A DNA stretch of 64,000 bases. Source: Rhodoferax ferrireducens T118. Its GTDB lineage: Bacteria > Pseudomonadota > Gammaproteobacteria > Burkholderiales > Burkholderiaceae_C. A program made the position numbers and the translations under genes. The notes beneath the pieces were generated by a model, which was not told the origin of the DNA, searched no databases, and saw nothing but the letters and a program-made list of their open reading frames with translations. Below are positions 13,127-22,711 of the stretch, piece by piece. The stretch is from positions 2,728,001 through 2,792,000 of the forward strand of contig NC_007908.1 of assembly GCF_000013605.1 (NCBI RefSeq). The letters run 5' to 3'. How positions within the stretch are numbered: the stretch's first letter is position 1; each line of letters opens with the position of its first letter.

Positions 13127-13621
13127 GCAAGCATGACCGGGCGCCCACACAACAGCACTCGGATTACCCCATCCTCCACGTGCGGGGCGGATCCGCGAGA
13201 TCCCCTTGCATCTCCCCCAAGCGTCAGCGGTGGACCACCCGATCGGGCATGTTCCATCCGGCATGTCTCCTGAACGCAACAGCCCCGACATCGACGCTTC
13301 ATGTCATTGAGCGTTCTCAATTGCATTATTGACCAGGCATGTAAATTTAACATTACAAGTAACACATCAGGTTTTTGCTGCAACTCCATGATAAATATGT
13401 TGTTTTTAAATAACACCAGTCATTGAATTCCGTTATCGTGCATTTTTAGCAGGTGTAATGTTTATTTGTCACCGCCCTTGCCGATATATGAAATAAATAT
13501 ATGGAATGCTCGACAACAAACCGAAAGGACAAAGTGCACGACTTTTTTTGGATGAGTTCTTCGCCACGGAAGGGCGCGATGGAGCGCCACCATGCCATGC
13601 TAAAGATCCCGGTCCGAAGCC
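13127..13621. other. 495-bp non-coding stretch
   Basis: No convincing gene on either strand. The right part (about 13330-13500) is markedly AT-rich compared with its surroundings and contains runs such as GATATATGAAATAAATATAT, so it probably carries the promoter region of the 7TM-GGDEF-EAL gene. I could not place a well-spaced -35/-10 pair. Confidence 0.5.
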
Positions 13622-16621
13622 GTGAACAACAAAATGCCAAAAGTATCTAAGCTCCTCGGGAAGCAAATGGACAATCTCAATCAGGGACTGGACCGGCTGC
13701 TGTACGCGCTCTCGACCTACGCACTGCCCTTCTTTATCGGATTGATGTCTTTACTGGCCCTTTTTGCCTGGAAAACGCAATACCCGGCGGCCGACCCACA
13801 ACAGCTGCAAATTCGGGTGATCAAAGAGTCAGCCGCCGTGGCGGGTCCCGCTCAGGCCCTGGCGCAGTTACGGGAGAGCTCGATCAGCCAATTCCACGAC
13901 ACCCGGCTTTCCGAGGTTCCTGTCTGGCTGACCTTTGTAGTACCCGAAGACGTTGAACACACACCCATGATGGTCGAATTTCCCTCGCGGCATGCCATGG
14001 ACATCGCCTGCTGGGATGCCAGGACGCTGAAAGCGCTTGGCACTGGCAATCACCAAGGCACGACTGGCGGCATTACCGCTATCAAGGCGGGTTTTGCGCT
14101 TGAACTCAGTCCAGCACTCAAAGACGAGCAAGTGGTATGCCGCACCAGTGCTATCGGCCCGGCCCGTCTATCCGCTCTGATTTGGCGAGCTAACAATTTA
14201 CAAACTTCCGCCCAGGAGTTTCACCGCAAGTCAGGCCTGCTGGATGGCGGGATCATCGTGCTGGCGATTTTTGTGCTGGTCACGGCTTTGATCAATCGAA
14301 ACCGCCTGTATGTCCTGTTCGCGGCTTGGCTCGTGATCAATCTGAGAATGGGGGCTCTTTCTGCCGGGTGGGATACGCAGTGGCTTGGCTACACGGTGCC
14401 CTACGACTGGTTGTTACAAGGCAGGATGATCACCATTACCCTGTACTACGTGCTGACACTGATACTGTTCACGTCACTTTTCAGAGATGATTTATTGCAC
14501 GTTGGACATGAGTGGCTCGTGCGTGTATTTCAGTGGACATGTTTTCCCTTGCTCATACTGTCAAGTTTTCTGCCATCCTCTTCGTATCTACCGCTGTTTT
14601 GGCCCGTTGTTGGCGCTGGCATTTCAATGTTGGCATACCTTCTGGTTCGCATTCTGCGAAAAACGCGTTCCCGTGTCGCAATGTGGTATGGCGCCGCCAT
14701 CAGCATCACCTTGGTCGCAAGTTTTTACGAGGTTCTTTCTGCGGCGCTAGGCATCAAAGGACTAATCGGATCGGTCAATAGCGTGACTGCCGCCTTGGTG
14801 TCAAGCCTGCTGGCCGCCTTGGCGATTGCCGAACAAATGCGGCACGAGCATGTGCAGCGCCTGGAAGTGCAGGCCAAACTGGAGCACACCTACGCGGCCA
14901 TGCCGATCGGCCTCTTCACCCTCGACCTGCGTGGCCGCTTCACGAGTGCCAACCCCGCCCTGGTCGGCATGCTGGGACCGAATGTGCTGACCGATGGCGC
15001 CAATGCCTGGCAGCAGTATTTCACCAATGGTGCCTGGACCCAGCTGCATCAAATGGTGCATAACAAAAGTGAAGATGAAATGGAAATCCAGGGCAAACCC
15101 GTGCCTGGCTACAGTGGTTCAAAATGTTTTCTCGTCAAGGCAACGCTGGCTGGCGACAAGATCGAGGGTTCATTGCAGGACGTCACCGAAAAATCCAGGG
15201 CCACCGCGGATCTGTATTTCCTGGCCGACCATGATTCACTGACCAAGGTGCTGAACCGGCGCGGTATCGCGAAAGCGTTCAACAGCGCCATTGCCAGTCT
15301 GACTGACCGTAATGCACCCGTGGCCCTGGCCTATCTTGACCTCGACCGTTTCAAGCTGATCAACGACCTGTTTGGCCACGGGGTCGGCGATGAAGTGTTG
15401 CAGCAAGTATGCGGGCGCGTGTCGGACCTGCTTTCCCGCGAACTCCAATTTGGCCGCGTTGGCGGTGATGAGTTCGTCATCGTGTTTCCCGACACGCCCA
15501 TTGCACGGGCCGCGGTCATGTGCCGCGGCATCATCGACAGCATTGACACCCTGCCCTACCATGTTGGCGAAAACGCGTTTCATGTGCGCGGCTCCATCGG
15601 ACTTATCGAGGTCAGGGCCGGCATGCAGTTCAACGACGCCATGTCCACTGCCGACCGCGCGTGTCGCCAGGCCAAGTCCGGCAGCAGTGGCGGCCTGGTG
15701 GTGTATGAAAAAAATGCCATCGCGTTCAAAAAGCATGAGGCCGAGCTCAAACTGATTGCGCTGCTTGCCACCAGTTCCGCCACCGATGGCCTGTATCTGG
15801 AAATGCAGCCCATCATGTCACTCACAAAGCCGTATGAATCGCTTAACTTTGAGGTGCTGCTGCGCATGCGCGACATCGATGGCAATGTCGTTCCCACCGA
15901 CCGGCTGATTGCTGCAGCCGAGAACAGCGGACGCATGGGCATGATTGACCGCTGGGTCTTGTCCACCACGCTGGCCTGGCTCAACACCAATTACACGCAA
16001 CTGAAGCACACGAAATTCGTCTGCATGAATTTGAGCGGTGCTTCACTGAATGATGAGAAGTTCCTGCAGGAGGTGTATGTCATGCTTGAACAAAACCTGC
16101 ATCTGGTTGGGCAACTGTGCCTTGAAATCACCGAAAGCGTGGCCTTGCACGATCTGGAAAATACCCGCCGCTTCGTCAACAAGGTGCGCGGCTACGGTGC
16201 CAAAGTGGCGCTGGACGACTTCGGCGCCGGTTACACCTCATTCTCTTACTTGAAGGAGTTCACGGCAGACCTGCTGAAAATCGATGGCAGCTTCATTGTC
16301 AACATGAACAAGCACCCAGCCAACATCGCCATTGTCGAAGCTATCGTTAACCTCGCCAAAAACCTGGGCATGAAGGTGATTGCCGAGTGGGCCGAGGACA
16401 ATGCCACGGTGCAGACCCTGACCGAGATCGGGGTTGATTATGTGCAGGGATTTGCCGTGGCACGAGCCCAGCACCCTGACAGACTGCTCAAAGCCGAGTC
16501 TTCGGCAAGCTTTATTCAGGACGAAGCGCTGGCCCAATATGTGTGCTTGATTCAAAAGTCAAACCAGATGCTGCCGCAAGTGGATATGTTTTCCGACGTG
16601 CGCGTCATCAACATGCATTGA
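13622..16621 (+). CDS. 7TMR-DISM receptor with PAS, GGDEF and EAL domains
   Basis: A 999-residue membrane receptor for cyclic-di-GMP control. One N-terminal membrane helix leads into an extracytoplasmic domain (about 60-205, 7TMR-DISMED2-like). About seven hydrophobic helices follow (205-405), then a short PAS domain (MPIGLFTLDLRGRFTSANPA), GGDEF and EAL. The cyclase motif is intact (RVGGDEF), but I see no RxxD inhibitory site at the usual distance. The phosphodiesterase signature reads EVLLRM instead of EALLRW; the other catalytic landmarks (MNLSG, LEITES, DDFGAGYTS, LLKIDGSF, AEWAED) remain. Start GTG 13622; ATG 13634 is an alternative. Activity of either domain is inferred. Confidence 0.88.
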   Translation: MNNKMPKVSKLLGKQMDNLNQGLDRLLYALSTYALPFFIGLMSLLALFAWKTQYPAADPQQLQIRVIKESAAVAGPAQALAQLRESSISQFHDTRLSEVPVWLTFVVPEDVEHTPMMVEFPSRHAMDIACWDARTLKALGTGNHQGTTGGITAIKAGFALELSPALKDEQVVCRTSAIGPARLSALIWRANNLQTSAQEFHRKSGLLDGGIIVLAIFVLVTALINRNRLYVLFAAWLVINLRMGALSAGWDTQWLGYTVPYDWLLQGRMITITLYYVLTLILFTSLFRDDLLHVGHEWLVRVFQWTCFPLLILSSFLPSSSYLPLFWPVVGAGISMLAYLLVRILRKTRSRVAMWYGAAISITLVASFYEVLSAALGIKGLIGSVNSVTAALVSSLLAALAIAEQMRHEHVQRLEVQAKLEHTYAAMPIGLFTLDLRGRFTSANPALVGMLGPNVLTDGANAWQQYFTNGAWTQLHQMVHNKSEDEMEIQGKPVPGYSGSKCFLVKATLAGDKIEGSLQDVTEKSRATADLYFLADHDSLTKVLNRRGIAKAFNSAIASLTDRNAPVALAYLDLDRFKLINDLFGHGVGDEVLQQVCGRVSDLLSRELQFGRVGGDEFVIVFPDTPIARAAVMCRGIIDSIDTLPYHVGENAFHVRGSIGLIEVRAGMQFNDAMSTADRACRQAKSGSSGGLVVYEKNAIAFKKHEAELKLIALLATSSATDGLYLEMQPIMSLTKPYESLNFEVLLRMRDIDGNVVPTDRLIAAAENSGRMGMIDRWVLSTTLAWLNTNYTQLKHTKFVCMNLSGASLNDEKFLQEVYVMLEQNLHLVGQLCLEITESVALHDLENTRRFVNKVRGYGAKVALDDFGAGYTSFSYLKEFTADLLKIDGSFIVNMNKHPANIAIVEAIVNLAKNLGMKVIAEWAEDNATVQTLTEIGVDYVQGFAVARAQHPDRLLKAESSASFIQDEALAQYVCLIQKSNQMLPQVDMFSDVRVINMH

Positions 16622-16960
16622 CCCTGACGCGCCATGAAGACCATTGCAGCCAGGGGGGCGAGGTCATGTTTGAAAACGTGCAGCGGGCAAACCCGTCGAT
16701 GACTTTGACGGCATCCCAGCGCCAATGTGACCAATTAGCACCACTTTTCGTGCTCAGCTTGTCAGCATCGCTTTCACATTCTGTAACATGATGCTATATT
16801 GATTTACAAATTGGATTTTCGGCTTTGATTCTTGGATTGAGGCGGCAATTTTGGGTTAAACAAATCTTGAGGCCAGACAAAAAATGAACTGGGCTTGCTG
16901 TTTTGGATGCCGATCGTGCGTTGACTGTCTGACAATTTATTGGCAATAACATCCGTAAAA
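16622..16960. other. 339-bp non-coding gap before the HDOD-kinase gene
   Basis: No gene seen. A possible sigma70-type pair, TTCACA at 16773 and TATATT at 16795 with 16 bp between, lies about 160 bp before the next start. The region after it is AT-rich. This promoter is only a weak suggestion. Confidence 0.3.
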
Positions 16961-19111
16961 ATGTCCCCAAATAATCAGGATATTCGCAACCGCCTGCTGG
17001 TGGCCCGGTTGCCGTCGATGCCACAGATCCTCCTCAAGTTGATCGAACTGTGTCAGGCCGACGAAGCGGGCATGGCTGAACTCGCCAAACTGATCGCCAA
17101 CGATGCGGGTATGACCGCCAAGGTGCTGAGCGTTGCCAATAGCGCCGCCTACCACCGCGGCGGCAACAAAGTGGGACTGCTTCAGGCGCTGGGCGTTCTG
17201 GGCTCAGACATGATCAAGACCCTGGTCATCAGCGAGTCGGTGTTCCAGACCTTCAGTGGATTTCCGCATTCCGGCAGCACGGATCTGCGCAGCTTCTGGA
17301 AGCACTCCTTGACCACCGCCGTCGTGGCGCGCGAGATCGCAAAAAAAATGGCCTATCCGCACGCCGAAGAAGCCTATCTGGCAGGCCTGTTGCACGATGT
17401 GGGCCGTCTGGCTTTATTGGCCGCGGCACCCAACGAATACGGCTTCAATTTTCTGGCGCAGGACGACGCAAGCCTTTGTGCCGTTGAGCAGCACACACTT
17501 CAGATTTCCCATGCTGACGCCGGGGCCTGGTTGATCGAACGCTGGAACCTGGACTCGTTCATGGCCGACAGCATCCTCTACCACCACGAGTCCACGATGC
17601 GCCTTGAGGCAGCGCATCCCCTGATTCGCATCATCCATCTTGCGCAACTGCTGAGCAACCATGACCCTGCGCTGCCCCTTTCAGCCAATGCGGGCTCGCT
17701 TTGCAAGATCAACCTGGACGACCTGTCGCTCATTTGCGATGGAGCAGCAGCCCAGGTGAAAAAGGCAGCCGAATACCTGGGCATTGACCTGTCGGGCGTA
17801 GATGACCTGGTGGCGCCGCCAGCCCGCGCGCTCGCCGCGCCGGTGGCCGATCCGGCACAGCAACGCCTGACCGAGGAGGTGCGCAACATGGCGCTGAGTG
17901 CCGAGCTCGGGCAATCGTTTGCGCGCCAAAAGGGTGACACTCAATTGCTCGACGTTGTTCGGCAAAACGCGCGCATTCTCTTCAATCTCGAAAATACGAT
18001 CATCTTCCTGATGAACGGAAGCGGTCAGGCCCTGGTGGGCGTGTCGTTCGCAGAGCAGCAACAACGACTGGCCGAATTCTCCATCGCGATGTCCGGCGGT
18101 GGCGGCATAGCCGGGTCTGCGCTTCAGAGGCGCCTGGTTTTTCTTGAACGCGACGGCACTCGGCAAGGCCTTGCAGAAGAGCAGTTAATGCGTATTTTTG
18201 ATGCCGACTGTCTGGTTTGTGTGCCTATTGCAAGCGCCTCACGCTGCCTGGGAATGATGGTGGGCGGCGTTCCCGCATGGCGAATCGCCGAATTGAAGTA
18301 CCGCGAGAAGTTTTTGCAGTCCTTTGGCGCCCAGGCGGCCACAGCGCTCGAGGCGGCGACCCGGGACCGAGGTGAAATCGATCAGCGTATCGCCAGTTTG
18401 AAGGAAGATTATCGCGAAAGCTCCCGCAGAGTGGTGCATGAGGTCAACAACCCGCTGTCGATCATCAAGAACTACCTTGGCGTACTGGACGACAAATTGA
18501 CGCGCCAGGAACCGGTGGCGGACGAGTTGCTGATTCTCAATGAAGAGATTGACCGGGTTGGCAACATCATCAACGAATTTGCCGGGGTCGCTCCGAAAAC
18601 TCAGGCCGGCGCAACTGAAATCAACCGAGTCGTCAACGATCTGGTGCGCCTGTTTCGTGAAAGCAGATTCCTGCCACCTTCGGTGCAGATCGTGGCTCGG
18701 ATGCCGGAGCAAATCGCCGAGATCAATGGCTCGGCTGACATTCTCAAGCAGATTCTGGTGAACTTGCTCAAGAATGCCGTTGAGGCGCTGCCCAGGGGCG
18801 GCCATATCGAGATCGACAACAAGGGCTGCGTCCAACGCGACGGACGCGCATTTTTCGAGTTGTGCATCAAGGACGATGGACCCGGCATTCCAGCCGAGGT
18901 ACTGGCCAAGCTGTTTTCCCCGGTTCGCAGTTCCAAGGTGGGCCAGAACCGTGGCATCGGTTTGAGTATTGTTCACAGCCTGGTCAAAAAGCTCGACGGC
19001 CTGATCAGTTGCCAAAGCACCGGGGCGGGTACGGCTTTTGAAATTCTCCTGCCAGCCCGCAATGCCGCGGCTCAGGGCGCTGCTGCGTTGTCCATCAAGG
19101 CGTTGGCATGA
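16961..19111 (+). CDS. HDOD-GAF-histidine kinase fusion
   Basis: A 716-residue soluble signalling protein. The first ~280 residues are an HDOD domain (LPSMPQILLKLIELCQ; LLHDVGRLALLA). A GAF-like region spans about 310-460. A histidine kinase core follows: phosphoacceptor helix VVHEVNNPLSIIKNYL (His in HEVNNPL), N box ILVNLLKNAVEALP, G1 box DDGPGIP and G2 box GIGLSIV. No membrane helix is present, so it senses an internal signal. ATG 16961 is preferred to the upstream TTG 16940. Its stop overlaps the ATG of the response regulator by 4 bp, so kinase and regulator are surely co-translated partners. HDOD fused to a kinase is uncommon. Confidence 0.9.
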   Translation: MSPNNQDIRNRLLVARLPSMPQILLKLIELCQADEAGMAELAKLIANDAGMTAKVLSVANSAAYHRGGNKVGLLQALGVLGSDMIKTLVISESVFQTFSGFPHSGSTDLRSFWKHSLTTAVVAREIAKKMAYPHAEEAYLAGLLHDVGRLALLAAAPNEYGFNFLAQDDASLCAVEQHTLQISHADAGAWLIERWNLDSFMADSILYHHESTMRLEAAHPLIRIIHLAQLLSNHDPALPLSANAGSLCKINLDDLSLICDGAAAQVKKAAEYLGIDLSGVDDLVAPPARALAAPVADPAQQRLTEEVRNMALSAELGQSFARQKGDTQLLDVVRQNARILFNLENTIIFLMNGSGQALVGVSFAEQQQRLAEFSIAMSGGGGIAGSALQRRLVFLERDGTRQGLAEEQLMRIFDADCLVCVPIASASRCLGMMVGGVPAWRIAELKYREKFLQSFGAQAATALEAATRDRGEIDQRIASLKEDYRESSRRVVHEVNNPLSIIKNYLGVLDDKLTRQEPVADELLILNEEIDRVGNIINEFAGVAPKTQAGATEINRVVNDLVRLFRESRFLPPSVQIVARMPEQIAEINGSADILKQILVNLLKNAVEALPRGGHIEIDNKGCVQRDGRAFFELCIKDDGPGIPAEVLAKLFSPVRSSKVGQNRGIGLSIVHSLVKKLDGLISCQSTGAGTAFEILLPARNAAAQGAAALSIKALA

Positions 19112-21315
19112 GGGCTGAAGTCGATGTCATCGCGGGTGGCGAATGGACGCCATCAGCGGTCAGTTTCGCAAGCCACGGATGGTCAGCACCCGCCCCTGCA
19201 CAATTGCCTGCGCAGGTGCTGCTGGTTGACGACGAACCGAGAATGCTCAGCAGCCTGGGCGAACTGCTCAAGGATCGGGGCTTTGTCCTGACCAGCGCAG
19301 CCAACGGCGGTGAAGCGATCCGGTATCTCGGCCAACAACCCTTTGACTTGGTGATTCTGGACCTGCGCCTGCCCGATATCAGCGGCCACGACATCATGGA
19401 TTTCATGAACTCCCAGCAAGCCGATGCCAACATCATTGTGACCAGCGGCGACCGCGGAATTGACGCAGCAATTGGTGCGCTCAAACGAGGCGCCTACGAT
19501 TACCTGCGCAAGCCCTACAGCCCGGAAGAACTGCGCAAGACGGTGGACAACGCCTTGAAGCAACGCCGCTTGCAGGCCGAAAATCGGCATATCGCCTGGC
19601 AACTTGAAAGCTCCGAAAGAAAATACCGTTATCTGGTCGACAGTTCGCCCGACATCATCTACACGCTTGATCATGAAGGCCGCTTTACCTTTGTCAACGA
19701 CCGGGTGCAGCAGTTGTTGGGTTTCAGCCGCGAGGAGCTGATTGGCGAGCACTATTCTGTGCTCATTCAAGAAGACGATGTACTGCGCGCAAATTATGTT
19801 TTCAACGAGGGACGAGGCGACTATCGCCTGTCTCGCAACGTCGAGCTGCGGCTCAAGTCCCGCCATGCCAAAGGTGAAGTGCGCACCTTCACCCATGAAT
19901 TGATGACGATTTCGTTCAACGCCAGCGACACGTCACAAGAACCTGATTCGACCCAGCAAGAACTGTTTGGCACCTACGGCGTAGCCCGTGACATTACCGA
20001 TCGCAAGCGGGCTGACGAACTGATTACCTATCAGGCCTACCACGACATCCTGACGGATCTGCCCAACCGGGTGCTGTTCAAAGACCGCTTGGGCCTGGCG
20101 GTGCTGCAGGCCAAGCGAAATGACGCCAGTCTGGCCCTGATGTTTATCGATCTTGATCGCTTCAAGCTGGTTAACGACACACTGGGTCACGTCATAGGCG
20201 ACAAGTTGCTGCAACAAGCGGCCATTCGCCTCAAAGCCTGCCTGCGCAGTGGCGACACACTGGCGCGGCTGGGGGGGGATGAGTTTACGGCGGTCTTGCC
20301 AGAGTTGAGTGATCGACAAGACGCTGTGCTGATCGCAGAAAAGTTTCTGGAATGTCTGCGCCAGCCGTTCCAGCTCGCCGGACAGTCGGTCCACATCTCC
20401 GCCAGCATCGGTATCGCCATTTATCCTGGCGACGGTGAATCGACCGATGAACTGATCAGAAACTCCGATATCGCGATGTACCACATGAAGGCCGAGGGCA
20501 AGAACGGCCACTCGTTTTTCGACCGTTCAATGCTGGATGCGTCCTGCCAGAAGATTGAGCTAGAACACAGTCTGCGACTGGCACTGGAACGGGGCGAGCT
20601 GGAGATGTACTACCAGCCCCAAGTGGATGTCAGGACACAAAAAATTGTGGGGGCCGAGGCGCTGATGCGCTGGAACCATCCTGAACGCGGATTCCTGGGT
20701 GCCGGCGATTTCTTGCCGTTTGCCGAGGAAAATGGTTTGATTATTCCCATCACCGACTGGATGCTGGAGGCCATCTGCCTCGACCTGCTGGACTGGAATG
20801 CGGCCGGCGGCGAGCCGGTGCGGCTGTCACTCAATCTTTCTCCCCAATACCTTGATCGCGGAGACTTCTTTGACAAGCTCAAGAATGCGCTGACCCTGCA
20901 CCATATCAACGCGTCCCAGATTGAGGTCGAAGTGACCGAAAACATTTGTATCCACAATCCGCAGACGGCCATTGAACAACTCAACAAGCTCTGTCAACTC
21001 GGGGTCAGCGTGGCCATCGACGACTTCGGAACCGGCTATTCCTCCTTATCCTATTTACATCGATTCCCGATTCATACCATCAAGATCGATCGTTCGTTTG
21101 TGATGAAAATTCAGAACGACAATTCGCAATGTCCGGTGGTGCTCGCCATCATCTCGATCGCGAAAGGCTTGAGTCTGAACCTGGTCGCGGAGGGTGTTGA
21201 GACCCAGGTTCAGGAACGCTATCTGGAGCGTTCCGGCTGTAACACGATGCAGGGCTACCTGTATCACAAGCCCTTGTCGCAGAAGAAAATGCTTGCATTG
21301 CTGCGCGTGGCCTGA
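19108..21315 (+). CDS. Response regulator with REC, PAS, GGDEF and EAL domains
   Basis: A 735-residue response regulator that should adjust cyclic-di-GMP. The receiver domain (about 34-150) has the acidic pair in VDDEP, the phosphoacceptor Asp in VILDLRLPD and the Lys in RKPYSPEE. A PAS domain follows (DSSPDIIYTLDHEGRFTFVN), then GGDEF with LGGDEF and an RSGD inhibitory site five residues before it, then an EAL domain with EALMRW, LNLSPQ, VTENI, DDFGTGYSSLSY, IKIDRSF and VAEGVE. All key residues of both catalytic domains appear intact. Its translation is coupled by ATGA overlap to the HDOD-GAF-histidine kinase, the likely phosphodonor. Confidence 0.93.
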   Translation: MRAEVDVIAGGEWTPSAVSFASHGWSAPAPAQLPAQVLLVDDEPRMLSSLGELLKDRGFVLTSAANGGEAIRYLGQQPFDLVILDLRLPDISGHDIMDFMNSQQADANIIVTSGDRGIDAAIGALKRGAYDYLRKPYSPEELRKTVDNALKQRRLQAENRHIAWQLESSERKYRYLVDSSPDIIYTLDHEGRFTFVNDRVQQLLGFSREELIGEHYSVLIQEDDVLRANYVFNEGRGDYRLSRNVELRLKSRHAKGEVRTFTHELMTISFNASDTSQEPDSTQQELFGTYGVARDITDRKRADELITYQAYHDILTDLPNRVLFKDRLGLAVLQAKRNDASLALMFIDLDRFKLVNDTLGHVIGDKLLQQAAIRLKACLRSGDTLARLGGDEFTAVLPELSDRQDAVLIAEKFLECLRQPFQLAGQSVHISASIGIAIYPGDGESTDELIRNSDIAMYHMKAEGKNGHSFFDRSMLDASCQKIELEHSLRLALERGELEMYYQPQVDVRTQKIVGAEALMRWNHPERGFLGAGDFLPFAEENGLIIPITDWMLEAICLDLLDWNAAGGEPVRLSLNLSPQYLDRGDFFDKLKNALTLHHINASQIEVEVTENICIHNPQTAIEQLNKLCQLGVSVAIDDFGTGYSSLSYLHRFPIHTIKIDRSFVMKIQNDNSQCPVVLAIISIAKGLSLNLVAEGVETQVQERYLERSGCNTMQGYLYHKPLSQKKMLALLRVA

Positions 21316-21758
21316 CTGCTCCGGGTTGACGACGCCAGGGGCCAGCAACGTCTCCCGCAATCTTGGTGACGAAACTCATTGGACTTGGGTTTTACCGGGT
21401 TGGAATTTTTTAAACGTTCTTTTTCCCCCACTCACTCCCCCGCCCCTCTCCCGCCCCGCCGGGCGAAAGAGGGGCGCCTCATTTGGCCGCGTCTATTAAG
21501 GTGGGAAATAAGCGCTCGACTGCGCGCTGGCCTCAAAGTAGCGGCAACACGGCAACGAGGCGCTCAAAGCAAATTGCTGTCTCAACGCCAATCGGCCCGT
21601 GTACTTCCTGCCTTAAAAGAGTTGGCCCAATGTGGCTGTTAGCTCCCCTTTCCGCCCCGGCGGGGGTGGAGAGGGGTTGGGGGAGAGGGGGGGGAAATAC
21701 AACGTTCAAAAAACAAAAACGCTGCCAAACACCAGATCAATGAATCGAGCCGTGTGCA
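21316..21758. other. 443-bp intergenic stretch holding an inverted-repeat element
   Basis: No supported gene. Most of it is the imperfect inverted-repeat structure described at 21406-21713. The remainder shows no clear feature. Confidence 0.5.
21406..21713. repeat. MITE-like element with ~70-bp imperfect inverted ends
   Basis: The left arm (about 21406-21479) reads TTTTTTAAACGTTC, then C-rich runs, then CCCCGCCGGGCG. The right arm (about 21641-21713), read in reverse complement, gives TTTTTTGAACGTT, similar C-rich runs, then CCCCGCCGGGGCGG. About 160 bp lies between them without a convincing gene. The layout suggests a non-autonomous mobile element or a pair of opposed repeats. No target-site duplication is evident. 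It separates the convergent response regulator and SDR genes. Confidence 0.6.
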
Positions 21759-22661
21759 CTACGCCCGCAAGGCTTGCTTCAATTCCAGCCCCAGTTCCGG
21801 CTTGAGCGCAAAGGGATCGGTGGGGTTGCGCCCCAGCATGATGTCTTCCAGCCGGGTCTGCACCGAGGCCAGCGCTTTGGGGTGGCTGTAGATGTAGAAC
21901 TGCCGGGTGGCCACGGCGTCGAACACTTTTTGCGCCACATCGGCAGCACTGACCTTGCCCGAGCCCACCGCCTTGTCGCTCATGGCCTGCCCGATCAGCT
22001 GGCTGCGCGTCGGTTTGACGGTGGCTGCGTCCACCGGGCGGTTGCGATGGCTCTGGCTGATGCCGGTCGGCACAAAAAACGGGCACAACACCGAGGCGCT
22101 GATCTGATCCGTGACCAAGGCCAGGTCCTGGTACAGCGTCTCGCTCATGCTCACCACCGCGTGCTTGCTGGCGTTGTAGATGCCCATATTGGGTGCATTG
22201 AGCAAACCGGCCATGCTGGCGGTGTTGACGATATGGCCGCGGTAGGCCGGGTCTTTTTTGGCGGCGTCCAGCATCAACGGCGTGAACACGCGCAAGCCGT
22301 GGGCGACGCCCATCAGGTTGACGCCCAGCACCCATTCCCAGTCGGCCGCGCTGTTCTCCCAGATCAGCCCACCGGCGCCGACGCCGGCGTTGTTAAAGAC
22401 CAGATGCGGCGCGCCAAAACGCGCTTGCACCGCCCGGCCCAAGGCTTCGACTTGGGCTGCTTGGGCAACGTCAAGCTGAAATGCCAGCACCGGCGCGCCC
22501 AGTGCCTGCATCTCGGCGCTGGCTCGGTCAAGGGCGTCTTGCTGCACATCGGCCAGCACCAGGTTCATGCCCAGCCGGGCGCCAATGCGGGCGCATTCCA
22601 GACCAAAGCCGGAACCCGCGCCGGTGAGAACGGCGGTCTTGTTTTTGAAATCAGTGATCAC
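21759..22661 (-). CDS. SDR family NAD(P)-dependent oxidoreductase
   Basis: A short-chain dehydrogenase of about 300 residues. It has the glycine-rich cofactor motif (TGAGSGFG), NNAGVG, the catalytic Ser region (NTASMAG) and the YNASKHA catalytic Tyr/Lys motif. The C-terminal part resembles SDRs that act on acyl or hydroxyacyl substrates. The frame is open to a TTG at 22673; GTG 22661, which gives VITDFKNKTAVLTGAG, fits the family better. It lies downstream of the ElaA-type acetyltransferase on the same strand, separated by 50 bp. Substrate not identifiable. Confidence 0.88.
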   Translation of the reverse strand: MITDFKNKTAVLTGAGSGFGLECARIGARLGMNLVLADVQQDALDRASAEMQALGAPVLAFQLDVAQAAQVEALGRAVQARFGAPHLVFNNAGVGAGGLIWENSAADWEWVLGVNLMGVAHGLRVFTPLMLDAAKKDPAYRGHIVNTASMAGLLNAPNMGIYNASKHAVVSMSETLYQDLALVTDQISASVLCPFFVPTGISQSHRNRPVDAATVKPTRSQLIGQAMSDKAVGSGKVSAADVAQKVFDAVATRQFYIYSHPKALASVQTRLEDIMLGRNPTDPFALKPELGLELKQALRA

Positions 22662-22711
22662 AAAGCATCTCAAAAAAAATAAGGATTGGGTTGATCGGGG
22701 TCAAGGCAACA

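Noticed and set aside
16773..16800. Promoter TTCACA - 16 bp - TATATT
   Set aside because: Plausible spacing but 160 bp from the gene and with no further support; listed only as a weak remark in the intergenic entry.
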